Assembly (NCBI GenBank): GCA_028287545.1
Contig: JAQBPL010000397.1
Coordinates: 1-20,426 of the forward strand
From: Vulcanimicrobiota bacterium
Lineage (GTDB): Bacteria > Eremiobacterota > Eremiobacteria > Baltobacterales > Baltobacteraceae
Reading direction: 5' to 3'
Length of the DNA: 20,426 nucleotides
Shown: positions 1 to 6,522 of the stretch, in pieces
Layout: every line of letters begins with the position of its first letter
Position numbering within the stretch: the first letter of the stretch is position 1
Notes under the pieces: model-generated
Database searches by the model: none
The model's input: the letters and a program-made list of their open reading frames with translations, nothing else
Told to the model about the DNA's origin: nothing
Made by a program: the position numbers and the translations under genes

Positions 1-454
1 GCGTCGCGACTCCGGGTGAGGGGCGCGGCTCGGCGGGATCCTGTGAGTACAGCATCCCCAGGCGCAGCGCGCGGTACGCGCCGTACCACGTCGGATCGAA
101 GAACGACCGTTGCGAGACGTAGCGGCGGCCGTCCGAGAGGCTCACGATCTCGCTTTGGTAGTCGTACGTTCTGTGACGCAACGTCCAACGATCCGACGTC
201 GAGCCGGGCCGGATAACCAACCACACCTGACCGCTGATGGTCGTGAGGCCGACCTGTAACCCCTCGGCACTGCCTTCCATGCGGTACGTCACGTACGGCG
301 GCTGCGGAACGTCGCTCATCGCCGCGATCGCTTGAACGTAGAACTCTCTTGCGGACGGCGCATCCGCGGCGGCAACGGAACGCGCGGAGCCTGAGAAGAC
401 GGCGACGCATGCCGCGAAGACTGCGATTGGCCGGCTTCTACAAGTATTGAGCAT
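1..454 (-). CDS. Exported protein of unknown function, 5' part only
   Basis: An open frame runs leftward from the ATG at 454-452 to the window edge without a stop, so only about 151 N-terminal residues are visible. The protein begins with a short basic stretch (NTCRSR), a hydrophobic segment (about residues 10-22) and an Ala-rich region ending near AAADAP, which is a plausible signal peptide. The mature part continues AREFYVQAIAAMSDV, then PYVTYRMEGSAEG and strand-like segments rich in aromatics and Arg. A GGAG ribosome binding site lies just upstream of the ATG. I do not recognise the family. The gene runs away from the catabolic cluster, is separated from it by a repeat region, and is probably unrelated to it. 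The reading frame and export signal are seen in the sequence; nothing about function can be claimed. Confidence 0.75.
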   Translation of the reverse strand, partial: MLNTCRSRPIAVFAACVAVFSGSARSVAAADAPSAREFYVQAIAAMSDVPQPPYVTYRMEGSAEGLQVGLTTISGQVWLVIRPGSTSDRWTLRHRTYDYQSEIVSLSDGRRYVSQRSFFDPTWYGAYRALRLGMLYSQDPAEPRPSPGVAT

Positions 455-522
455 TAAGTCTCCGGAAGAAGCGGCATCGCATTTGCCGGTTCCATAGGCA
501 ACGCGATACCGCGTACGGCTCC

Positions 523-545
523 CTTTCGGAGTCAGCAACCGAAAG
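523..545. repeat. 7-bp perfect inverted repeat upstream of the exported protein
   Basis: CTTTCGG (523-529) and CCGAAAG (539-545) form a perfect inverted repeat with a 9-nt spacer, about 70-90 nt upstream of the leftward exported-protein start. No T-run follows on either strand, so a rho-independent terminator is unlikely. It could be an operator or a leader hairpin for that gene, or chance. Confidence 0.4.
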
Positions 546-592
546 AAAGCTATCTGTCGACAAGTTCGGATGCCCGCGTCACCCTTGAGGGG

Positions 593-676
593 CCCTCGTG
601 GTCAGCCTGAGCGTAGTCGAAGGCTGACGCCTCATCGCGGCGGCCGCGGTTCGGGGCGCTCGGCGCGGCACGAGGG
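593..676. repeat. Nested inverted-repeat element (REP/MITE-like)
   Basis: An outer perfect 8-bp inverted repeat, CCCTCGTG (593-600) and CACGAGGG (669-676), encloses a perfect 7-bp inner palindrome, GTCAGCC (601-607) and GGCTGAC (622-628), around the core TGAGCGTAGTCGAA. The core CCTGAGCGTAGTCGAAGG resembles intergenic palindromic sequences I recall as common in several bacterial genomes, though that recollection could not be checked here. It lies between the ends of two leftward genes, where such elements typically sit. It may also help terminate or stabilise transcripts, but no U-tract is visible. Confidence 0.55.
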
Positions 677-687
677 TTGCTCGACAA

Positions 688-730
688 CGCAATGACAGGG
701 TCGTCTCGCAGTGACGGCGCGTCGTCTCGC
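688..730. repeat. Degenerate tandem repeat of about 20 nt, two copies
   Basis: Two adjacent similar units, CGCAATGACAGGGTCGTCT (688-706) and one starting CGCAGTGACGGCGC and ending GTCGTCT (707-727), are followed by a third CGC. The identical 10-mer GTCGTCTCGC occurs at 700-709 and 721-730. With the inverted repeat next to it, this fills most of the non-coding gap before the aldehyde dehydrogenase stop codon. The rest of the 455-744 gap (about 290 nt) holds nothing else I can name. Confidence 0.45.
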
Positions 731-744
731 GACGTCGAAGCGGT

Positions 745-2199
745 TTAGCGCGTGCGCGTTGTGACCGACTTTGTGACCAGGTACTCGCGCAGCGCGTCCG
801 GGCCGCCTTCGGAGCCGTAGCCGGACTCCTTGACGCCGCCGAACGGCAAGTCGGAGACCGAGACGCCGAAGTGGTTGATCCCGATCATCCCCGCTTCGAC
901 GCCTTGGGCAATGCGGTGCGCCTCGCCGACGTCGTCGGTGAACGCATAGGCCGCCAAGCCGTACGGCAAACGGTTTGCCTCCGCGATCGCGGCGTCGAGA
1001 TCGCGCACGCGCGTGACCACGGCGACCGGCCCGAACGGTTCTTCGTTGAGGATCCGTGCGTCGCCGGGCACGTCGGTCAGAACGGTCGGGGCGTAGAAGA
1101 AGCCGGCGCCGTCGAGCACGCTGCCGCCGCTGAGCACACGCGCGCCGCCCGCTCGCGCGTCGTCGACGAGCGCGCCGATCGCCTCGCGCCGGCGTGCGTT
1201 GGCGAGCGCGGCCATCGTGGTCCCGTCGGTGAGCCCGTGGCCGACGATGATGCGCGCAGTTTCGCGCGCGAAGGCGTCCACGAACTCGTCCGCAACGTGT
1301 TCGTGCACGAGGAAGCGCGTTGGTGAGACGCAGACCTGTCCGGCGTTGCGGAACTTGAACGGCACCGAGAGCGCGACCGCGCTCGAGATGTCCGCCTTGT
1401 TGGTCACGATCACCGGTGCGTGGCCGCCGAGCTCGAGCGTCGCTTTCTTCACGCCGGCCGCGGCGAGGCGCGCGAGCTCTTTGCCCACCGGCGTCGAGCC
1501 GGTGAACGAGATCTTGCGAACGACCGGCGATGCGATCAGCGTTCGCGAAACCTGCGGCGGATCGCCGAAGACGATCGACGCGGCGTCTTGGGGAAGGCCG
1601 GCGTCACGCAACGCGGCGAGCAGCGCCAGCGCCGTTGCGGGCGTTTCCTCGGCCGGCTTGAGCACGATGCTGCAGCCGGCGCCGAGGGCGCCGGCGAGCT
1701 TGCGGGCCGGTGTAAGCGCTGGGAAGTTCCACGGCGTGAACGCCGCGACCACGCCGACCGGCTCGCGCAGCACCATCTGATTGATCGAGGGGTCGCGCGC
1801 GGGGACGACCGTGCCGTACGCACGGCGCGCTTCCTCGCCGCCCCACTCGATGATGTCGGCGGCAGCGAGCACTTCCAGCCGCGCTTCGCCGAGCGCCTTG
1901 CCTTCTTCGAGCGTCAGGATGCGCGCGATCGAGTCGACGCGCTCGCGCAGCAGCGCCGCGGCGCCGCGCAGGACGCGCGCGCGGTCGTACGCCGAGACGG
2001 CGCGCCACTGCGCGAAGCCGCGTTCGGCGACCTCCAGCACCTCGCGCAGATCGTCGTCGGTCGCGAGCGGAAGGCGCCCGATCTCGATGCCGGCGGACGG
2101 ATCGAGGACCGCGATGGTTTCGCGCGCCTGCGGACCCATCGTGCGCCCGCCGATCGCGAGGTAGAGGTCGGCGTACGGGATCGCGATCGCGGGCGTCAT
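745..2199 (-). CDS. NAD(P)-dependent aldehyde dehydrogenase, succinate-semialdehyde dehydrogenase-like
   Basis: A 484-residue protein, the full length expected for the ALDH superfamily. Visible landmarks are TPWNFP (155-160), the cofactor-binding Lys181 in VLKPAEE, the glycine motif FTGSTPVGKEL (232-242), the general-base Glu256 in LELGGH, the nucleophile Cys290 in FRNAGQVC, and NEEPFGP (385-391). All catalytic residues are therefore present. It should oxidise an aldehyde to a carboxylate in the cytoplasm; the overall sequence style is closest to succinate-semialdehyde/glutarate-semialdehyde dehydrogenases, but the substrate is inferred. The open frame extends upstream, yet the ATG at 2199 is chosen because it overlaps the hydrolase stop by ATGA and the ALDH family starts here. 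It is the last gene of the leftward operon with the lactonase-like and decarboxylase-like genes, so its substrate is probably an intermediate of that pathway. Confidence 0.93.
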   Translation of the reverse strand: MTPAIAIPYADLYLAIGGRTMGPQARETIAVLDPSAGIEIGRLPLATDDDLREVLEVAERGFAQWRAVSAYDRARVLRGAAALLRERVDSIARILTLEEGKALGEARLEVLAAADIIEWGGEEARRAYGTVVPARDPSINQMVLREPVGVVAAFTPWNFPALTPARKLAGALGAGCSIVLKPAEETPATALALLAALRDAGLPQDAASIVFGDPPQVSRTLIASPVVRKISFTGSTPVGKELARLAAAGVKKATLELGGHAPVIVTNKADISSAVALSVPFKFRNAGQVCVSPTRFLVHEHVADEFVDAFARETARIIVGHGLTDGTTMAALANARRREAIGALVDDARAGGARVLSGGSVLDGAGFFYAPTVLTDVPGDARILNEEPFGPVAVVTRVRDLDAAIAEANRLPYGLAAYAFTDDVGEAHRIAQGVEAGMIGINHFGVSVSDLPFGGVKESGYGSEGGPDALREYLVTKSVTTRTR

Positions 2200-2996
2200 G
2201 CGCGCCCCGCGTTCGCGGCGAGGAGACGCGCGAGTTGCTCCGGCTGCTCGAGGGAGAGCATGTGGTGTCCCTCGGCAATGACGTCGAACGTCGCGTCGGG
2301 AAGAGCGTCCGCGATTCCGCGCATCATTTCGGCGGTCGCCGACGTGTCGTGCGCGCCGGCGACGACGGTCGCGGGGACCCGGATCGTGCCAAGCAGGTCG
2401 TGCACGTCGAGCCCGGCGAGCGCGCGCCACGCGCCGGCCCAATTCTCGACCCGATTGGCGTTGAGCCGCTCGCGAACCCAGCGCACGGCCGCACCGTTCT
2501 CCTCGAGCTCCGCCGGTGAGAACCAGCGCGTCAACGTCTCGCCGATCTGTGCGCCGATCCCGACGGTTTCGGCGACGCGCGCACGATCGAGGAAGATCTC
2601 CGGCCGCGCGCGCGAGAACGTCGCGACGAGGCCGAGCGACGCGACCCGCTCGGGGTGACGGAGCGCGACGTGCTCCGCGACAGCACCGCCGTACGACAGC
2701 CCTACGACGTCCGCGCGCGGCAGGCCGAGCGTGTCGAGCAGGTCGCGCACGTCGTCCGCGTGGCGGTCGAGCGTGGTGGGCGGCGTCGTCGCGGCGACGC
2801 CGTGCCCGCGCAGGTCGCATGCGACGGCGCGCGTTCCGGGCGGCAATGCGAGCATCGCCTCGCGCCACATCCGCCACGAAAGTCCGACCGCGTGGAGCAG
2901 CATCAGCGTGCGATCGCCCCGACCCGCGATCGCGATCTCGGTCTCGTGATCGCTCAGCGCGACCCGGCGGATCTCGAGTGCCTCATCGGCACTCAT
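2196..2996 (-). CDS. Alpha/beta hydrolase, 3-oxoadipate enol-lactonase-like
   Basis: A 266-residue single-domain alpha/beta hydrolase. The oxyanion-hole region is LLHAVGLSWRMW (33-44), the nucleophile elbow is GLSYGG with Ser101, the likely acid is Asp217 in AGAHD, and the likely base is His245 in EGHHMLSLEQP. Length and layout, including the C-terminal EQPEQLARLL, match PcaD-type 3-oxoadipate enol-lactonases, and the gene sits in an operon with a PcaC-like decarboxylase homologue. This supports a lactone- or ester-cleaving step, although no protocatechuate genes are present, so the true substrate may differ. The start ATG at 2996 overlaps the IclR stop (ATGA) and has GAGGG shortly upstream. 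The end overlaps the ALDH start by 4 nt, implying translational coupling. Other possible roles are C-C bond hydrolase or thioesterase. Confidence 0.87.
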   Translation of the reverse strand: MSADEALEIRRVALSDHETEIAIAGRGDRTLMLLHAVGLSWRMWREAMLALPPGTRAVACDLRGHGVAATTPPTTLDRHADDVRDLLDTLGLPRADVVGLSYGGAVAEHVALRHPERVASLGLVATFSRARPEIFLDRARVAETVGIGAQIGETLTRWFSPAELEENGAAVRWVRERLNANRVENWAGAWRALAGLDVHDLLGTIRVPATVVAGAHDTSATAEMMRGIADALPDATFDVIAEGHHMLSLEQPEQLARLLAANAGRA

Positions 2997-3853
2997 CGCG
3001 CGGTCCCTCGCTTGGCATCTTTGGCCGGGAGCGACGCGGGTGCGACATAGCCGAGCGCTGCGGACATTTCCGATGCTCCTTTGACGACGGAGTCGATGAG
3101 GCGTGCGCGCTGGCGCGCATCGTAGCGAAATTCCGGGATCGTGAGGGCGATGTCGCCGGCGACGAAACCGTCAGCGAGAAAGAACGGCGCCGCGATTCCG
3201 ATGGAGCTCGCGATCCGCTGACCCTCCGAGATCGCGTACCCGTTGCGGCGAATGGACGTGACGTCGTCGCGCAGCGCGCGGCGATCGACCCGCATCGAGC
3301 CGCTCGCGCTGGGTTCACGATTCGACGCGACCGCGCGGTCGATGTCGTCGTCCTCGAGGAACGCCAAGATCGCGCGTCCCGTCGCGCCCCACACGAGCGA
3401 CCGCGCGACGTTGAGGTCGATCGCGTAACGGATCGGCTTCGTCGAGTCGACCTTCGCGACGAAGGTCATCGAGAGGCGGTCGCGGTCGAAGGCGCCGAGC
3501 AGGCACGTCTCATCGCACGCGTCGACGATCGCGCGCAGGATCGGCGTGCCGATCTGCACGATCGGCATGCGTGCCGAAAGGAGCGCGGCGATGCGGAACA
3601 GTTCTCGTCCAGCGCGGTAGCCCTCATACGGCCCGTCGGTCTCGACCAGCCGCTCCGTTTTGAGGAGCTGCAGCAGACGGTGCGTCGTGCTGCGCGGCAG
3701 CGCGATCTGCGCGGAGATCTTCGAGAGCGGCAGTTCGCCGCCGTGCTCGGCGAAACAGCGCAGGATCTCGACGACCCGCGCGATCGTCCCCTTCGAGTCG
3801 CTTGCTGCCGCCGGCGCCGGCGGCTCAGGCGCGCGACGCGTCGATCTCGGCAA
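2993..3853 (-). CDS. IclR-family transcriptional regulator (paralog 1)
   Basis: A 286-residue IclR-type regulator. An N-terminal winged helix-turn-helix (about residues 23-80) contains LSKISAQIALPRSTTHRLLQ, followed by the C-terminal effector-binding domain (about 95-272) with VDACDETCLLG, KPIRYAIDLN, WGATGRAI and GIAAPFF. The start is a TTG at 3853 and overlaps the end of the decarboxylase-like gene by 29 nt; I see no better in-frame ATG or GTG close to the HTH and no clear ribosome binding site, so the start is less certain than the gene. It is closely similar to the IclR gene at 12622-13485, with identical HTH core PRSTTHRLLQLL. Its place inside the leftward operon implies that it acts on its own promoter. 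It probably binds the TTCCG-N5-CGGAA palindromes described separately; that link is inferred. Confidence 0.92.
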   Translation of the reverse strand: MPRSTRRAPEPPAPAAASDSKGTIARVVEILRCFAEHGGELPLSKISAQIALPRSTTHRLLQLLKTERLVETDGPYEGYRAGRELFRIAALLSARMPIVQIGTPILRAIVDACDETCLLGAFDRDRLSMTFVAKVDSTKPIRYAIDLNVARSLVWGATGRAILAFLEDDDIDRAVASNREPSASGSMRVDRRALRDDVTSIRRNGYAISEGQRIASSIGIAAPFFLADGFVAGDIALTIPEFRYDARQRARLIDSVVKGASEMSAALGYVAPASLPAKDAKRGTAR

Positions 3854-4214
3854 GAACGCGGTCCGCGATGCGGAACGCCTCGGCGGCGATCGGAACGCCG
3901 GCGTATACGCCGGCTTGGAGAATGATCTCGACCATCTCGTCCTCGTTGACGCCGTTGTTCACGGCGCCGCGCACGTGCACTTCGAACTCGTGCCAGCGCC
4001 CCATCGCGGAGAGCATCGCCAAGTTGAGCATGCTGCGCGTCTTGTGGTCGATGCCCTCGCGCACCCACACGCTGCCCCAGCAGTTCTCGAGCGTGAAGCG
4101 TTGGAACTCGCGCTGCATCCGAGTCGGCTCCGGACCGGGACGGTCCACGTATGCCGCACCTAGGACTTCGCGTCGAATCGCGCGTCCCGCATCGACGCGC
4201 TGCTGATCGTTCAT
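3825..4214 (-). CDS. Carboxymuconolactone decarboxylase family protein, PcaC-like
   Basis: A 129-residue protein matching the short 4-carboxymuconolactone decarboxylase family: WGSVWVREGIDHKTRSMLNL (46-65), LSAMGRWHEFEVHVRGAVNN (68-87) and AGVYAGVPIAAEAFRIA (101-117). The CxxC redox motif of the related AhpD peroxidase branch is absent (only one Cys, at 45), favouring a decarboxylase or isomerase-like role over alkylhydroperoxidase. The start is taken as ATG 4214 because GAGAGG lies just upstream; the same frame continues to a TTG at 4289, but that codon coincides with a likely -35 element. It is the first gene of the leftward operon and pairs with a PcaD-like hydrolase, the same two activities fused in PcaL proteins. 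Whether it acts on 4-carboxymuconolactone is uncertain because the upstream ring-cleavage genes are not here. Confidence 0.88.
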   Translation of the reverse strand: MNDQQRVDAGRAIRREVLGAAYVDRPGPEPTRMQREFQRFTLENCWGSVWVREGIDHKTRSMLNLAMLSAMGRWHEFEVHVRGAVNNGVNEDEMVEIILQAGVYAGVPIAAEAFRIADRVLAEIDASRA

Positions 4215-4225
4215 ATTGCCTCTCG

Positions 4226-4240
4226 TTCCGATCACCGGAA
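4226..4240. promoter_or_regulatory. Candidate IclR operator, copy 1 (leftward operon)
   Basis: TTCCG-ATCAC-CGGAA is a perfect 5+5 palindrome that extends to CGTTCCG and CGGAACG (4224-4242). It lies 12-26 nt upstream of the decarboxylase-like start and next to its ribosome binding site, about +14 to +28 from the TSS expected for the promoter below. The same TTCCG-N5-CGGAA form occurs at two other promoters in the window. Binding by IclR is inferred. Confidence 0.6.
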
Positions 4241-4258
4241 CGTAATTCCGGCGTGATC
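4230..4258. repeat. Imperfect hairpin in the leader of the leftward operon
   Basis: GATCACCGGAA (4230-4240) and TTCCGGCGTGATC (4246-4258) are complementary over 11 bp with one bulged base and a 5-nt loop. It shares its left arm with the operator at 4226-4240. It could mark a second overlapping protein-binding site or form an RNA hairpin at the 5' end of the leftward transcript. Confidence 0.5.
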
Positions 4259-4260
4259 GA

Positions 4261-4289
4261 AGCGTACCGGGCCGTCCGCACCCTGTCAA
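4261..4289 (-). promoter_or_regulatory. Sigma70-type promoter of the leftward operon
   Basis: On the minus strand TTGACA (4289-4284) and TACGCT (4266-4261) are separated by 17 nt. The predicted start of transcription near 4254 would give a leader of about 40 nt before the decarboxylase-like ATG at 4214. The -35 is a perfect consensus match; the -10 is moderate. Confidence 0.6.
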
Positions 4290-4324
4290 GCAGAACGGTT
4301 TCGTCGCCGCAGCCGTTCTTGACA
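4284..4324. promoter_or_regulatory. Symmetric divergent control region spanning both -35 boxes
   Basis: The two consensus -35 boxes, TGTCAA (4284-4289, reading leftward) and TTGACA (4319-4324, reading rightward), are mirror images. Between them AGAACGG (4292-4298) and CCGTTCT (4313-4319) form a perfect 7-bp inverted repeat with a 14-nt spacer. The dyad centre is near 4305. A dimeric regulator bound here would contact both promoters. Which protein binds is not shown by the sequence. Confidence 0.5.
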
Positions 4325-4348
4325 GATTCTCTGCAGCGCGCCTATGAT
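4319..4348 (+). promoter_or_regulatory. Strong sigma70-type promoter of the MFS / Mo-hydroxylase operon
   Basis: TTGACA (4319-4324) and TATGAT (4343-4348) are separated by 18 nt, close to consensus. Predicted TSS near 4355, leaving a leader of about 65 nt that contains the palindrome at 4374-4388 and the GAGGTG ribosome binding site before the MFS start. Confidence 0.75.
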
Positions 4349-4373
4349 TGCCGCCGAGGGTTGTGGATTCGAG

Positions 4374-4388
4374 TTCCGCTCAGTGGAA
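4374..4388. promoter_or_regulatory. Candidate IclR operator, copy 2 (MFS operon)
   Basis: TTCCG-CTCAG-TGGAA lies 25 nt downstream of the -10 box, at about +20 to +34. It is identical except for one base to the site in front of the NCS2 permease (13608-13622), and both sites have an adjacent T after GGAA. A regulator bound here would block promoter clearance or elongation, the usual way a downstream operator represses. Confidence 0.65.
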
Positions 4389-4420
4389 TTCTCCTCTTTT
4401 TGAGAACAGGCGAGGTGGGC

Positions 4421-5758
4421 ATGGCGCTGCACGAACCGGTCGAACTCGCGGATGCTGCGGCGGCTGCCGCGCGTGCCCCCGGCCTCCGCGACGTTACGCG
4501 TTTTCGGGACGTGTCGCCGTATCTGTGGCTGCTGCTGGCCTCCGCGTTCCTGGGCTGGATGTTCGACGCGATGGACCTCAACATCACCTCGAACATACTC
4601 ACGCCGACCATCGCGAATTTGCTGCACACCGCCGACCCGCGCGTGATCCTGCGTTACGGCGGCCTTGTCGTCGCGATCAAGCTCTTCGCGTGGGGCATCG
4701 GCGGCGTCGTCTTCGGCGTCATCACCGACCGGATCGGGCGGGCGCGCACGATGGCCTACACCATCGCGATTTACAGCGTGTTCACCGCGCTGAGCGCGTT
4801 CTCGCCGAACCTGGTCGTCTTCGCGCTGTGCCAAGCCCTCGCCGGAATCGGGATCGGAGGCGAGTGGTCCGCGGGCGCGGCGTTGATCGCGGAGACGTGG
4901 CCGGAGCGCCTGCGCCCGCGCGTCATGCAATTCATGCAGATGGCGTTCGCGTTCGGCCTGATCCTCGCGGGCTGGATCACCGGCGTGTTCGGTGCTTTCG
5001 GCTGGCGCTGGGTGCTGATCGCCGGCGGCGCGCCGGTCCTCATCACGATCCTCGTGCGCGTGTATGTCAAAGAGCCGGAACGCTGGGTCGCCGTGCACGC
5101 CGCCGTCGAGAAGACCGGCAACAATCTCGGCAAGAACCCGTTCGCGCGCATCTTCGCGCCCGATCTGCGGCGCTCGACGATCGTCGGAACGCTGGCCGGG
5201 ATCGCGATGATGGTCGGTTCGTGGGGCGGCCTGACCTGGATTCCGAGCTGGGTGCACCAACTGCTGCCGGCGGAGCTCGCGCCGCGCACGTCCTCGTACG
5301 TCAGCACGGCGATGATGCTCGTCGGCGTCGGTTCGATCCTCGGTTACGTGACGCTGATGTGGCTCACCAGCGCGATCGGCCGGCGGTGGTCGTACTTCGT
5401 GTTCTGTGCCGGCTCGCTGGTTTCGTCGCTGTACTTGTTCTCGTCGCTGCATACGCTCGATGCCGTGATCGCGTTCATGCCGGTGTGGGGTTACTTCAAC
5501 ATCGGCGCGTTCGGGACGTTCGCCGCGTATCTGCCCGAATTGTTTCCGACCTCGGCACGAGCGACCGGACAAGGTTTTGCCTGGAACGTCGCGCGTTTCT
5601 TCACCGGCTTCGGCCCGATCGTCGGCGGCGCGCTGATTGCCGGCTCAGGCGGATCCTTTCCGGCCGCGGCGCGGCTCGTCTCGTACATCTTCGTGCTCGG
5701 CCTGATCGTCATCTGGTTCGGTCCGGAGACCAAGGGCAAGGCGCTCACCGATTTCTAG
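4421..5758 (+). CDS. MFS transporter, aromatic-acid/organic-acid type
   Basis: A 445-residue integral membrane protein with about 12 hydrophobic segments. The first helix carries the acidic pair GWMFDAMDLN (Asp49 and Asp52), the loop after TM2 has the MFS motif GVITDRIGRART (99-110), then GIGGEWSAGAALIAE (144-158), and the C-terminus has LPELFPTSARATGQG (371-385) and PETKGK (435-440). These features fit the AAHS/organic-anion:proton symporter side of the MFS, which imports carboxylates such as benzoates. ATG 4421 is chosen because GAGGTG lies just before it; the open frame further upstream runs through the promoter. It is the first gene of the rightward operon and shares a control region with the leftward operon, so it most likely imports the pathway substrate. 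The exact substrate is unknown. Confidence 0.93.
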   Translation: MALHEPVELADAAAAAARAPGLRDVTRFRDVSPYLWLLLASAFLGWMFDAMDLNITSNILTPTIANLLHTADPRVILRYGGLVVAIKLFAWGIGGVVFGVITDRIGRARTMAYTIAIYSVFTALSAFSPNLVVFALCQALAGIGIGGEWSAGAALIAETWPERLRPRVMQFMQMAFAFGLILAGWITGVFGAFGWRWVLIAGGAPVLITILVRVYVKEPERWVAVHAAVEKTGNNLGKNPFARIFAPDLRRSTIVGTLAGIAMMVGSWGGLTWIPSWVHQLLPAELAPRTSSYVSTAMMLVGVGSILGYVTLMWLTSAIGRRWSYFVFCAGSLVSSLYLFSSLHTLDAVIAFMPVWGYFNIGAFGTFAAYLPELFPTSARATGQGFAWNVARFFTGFGPIVGGALIAGSGGSFPAAARLVSYIFVLGLIVIWFGPETKGKALTDF

Positions 5759-5789
5759 TCACCATCCATCAACCGAGGTAGCCCTTCTC

Positions 5790-6515
5790 ATGGACGACGT
5801 CTCCACCGCACGGGTTCGCAGCGTTCACGCCTCCGGCGTCACGTTCGTCGAGCTCGCCGATCCCGAGCGCAAGAACGTGCTCGACGATTCCGCGATCGCC
5901 GACCTGCACGCCGCGCTCGATGCGGCGAACCCTCGTGAGGTCCTCGTGCTGCGCGGTGCCGGTGACGGCTTTTCGGTCGGCCGCCCGCACGCGCCGGGGG
6001 GACATCCAAAGGGTCCCGAAGCCGCACGGCGAGCGCTCGAAGAAGTCGTGCGCCTCAACCTGCGCGTGCTGCGCTGGGAAGCGCCGACGCTCGCGGTCGT
6101 GCAGGGCTTCGCGCACGGCGCGGCGCTCGGCCTCGTACAGCAGTGCGACGTAGCGGTCGCGTCGAGCGACGCGCGGTTCAGCTTCCCGGAGGCGACGTAC
6201 AACTTGCCGCCGGGACTCGTAGCCAGTTATCTGCGCCGCTTCGTCAATGAAAAATCGGCGCGCTTTCTCGTCATGACCGGCGAGGAAGTCGACGCCGAGC
6301 GCGCGCGTGAAATGGGGCTGATCAGCCAGGTGGTCGAGCGCGGCGCGCTCGACGATACCGCGACGCGCATCACCGATGCGTTCGTCGCGCGCCTCGAGGC
6401 CGAGATCGCGCTGAAGGCATCGCTCGCAGCGCTCACGCCGTGGTTCGGCGATATCGAGGACGCGATGCACCAGGGCCTGCAAGCCGTGGTCCGTTGGGCA
6501 TCGCGCCCGAAGTGA
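5790..6515 (+). CDS. Crotonase-family (enoyl-CoA hydratase/isomerase-like) protein
   Basis: A 241-residue crotonase-fold protein. Oxyanion-hole loops are GFSVGRPH (60-67) and GFAHGAALGL (106-115); the first catalytic acid of hydratases is kept as Glu134 in FSFPEA. By my hand alignment the second hydratase glutamate falls on Phe159 in KSARFLVMTG, so simple 2-enoyl-CoA hydration may not be its reaction; isomerase, hydrolase, ring-opening or decarboxylase chemistry known in this superfamily is possible. The length is slightly below the usual 255-265. CGAGGTA lies about 10 nt before the ATG. It follows the MFS gene by 31 nt and precedes the Mo-hydroxylase FAD subunit by 7 nt, so it is cotranscribed and probably acts on a CoA ester before or after the hydroxylation. 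It is cytoplasmic. Confidence 0.87.
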   Translation: MDDVSTARVRSVHASGVTFVELADPERKNVLDDSAIADLHAALDAANPREVLVLRGAGDGFSVGRPHAPGGHPKGPEAARRALEEVVRLNLRVLRWEAPTLAVVQGFAHGAALGLVQQCDVAVASSDARFSFPEATYNLPPGLVASYLRRFVNEKSARFLVMTGEEVDAERAREMGLISQVVERGALDDTATRITDAFVARLEAEIALKASLAALTPWFGDIEDAMHQGLQAVVRWASRPK

Positions 6516-6522
6516 GCGTGCG

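Noticed and set aside
523..545. Rho-independent terminator at the 7-bp inverted repeat
   Set aside because: No T-run follows the stem on either strand and it lies upstream of, not after, the nearest gene.
2200..2877. N-terminal extension making the aldehyde dehydrogenase 710 residues long
   Set aside because: The extension is Arg/Ala-rich and antisense-like to no domain; it overlaps the hydrolase gene, and the ALDH domain starts at the ATG at 2199.
1420..3925. Long plus-strand open frames (412 and 469 codons) opposite the ALDH, hydrolase and IclR genes
   Set aside because: Composition is low-complexity and Arg-rich; the minus-strand genes carry complete catalytic motifs.
4286..5572. Long minus-strand open frame of 428 codons opposite the MFS gene
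   Set aside because: It is an Arg/Asp/His-rich shadow of the MFS frame caused by high GC; it has no recognisable domain and the MFS reading is a clear family match.
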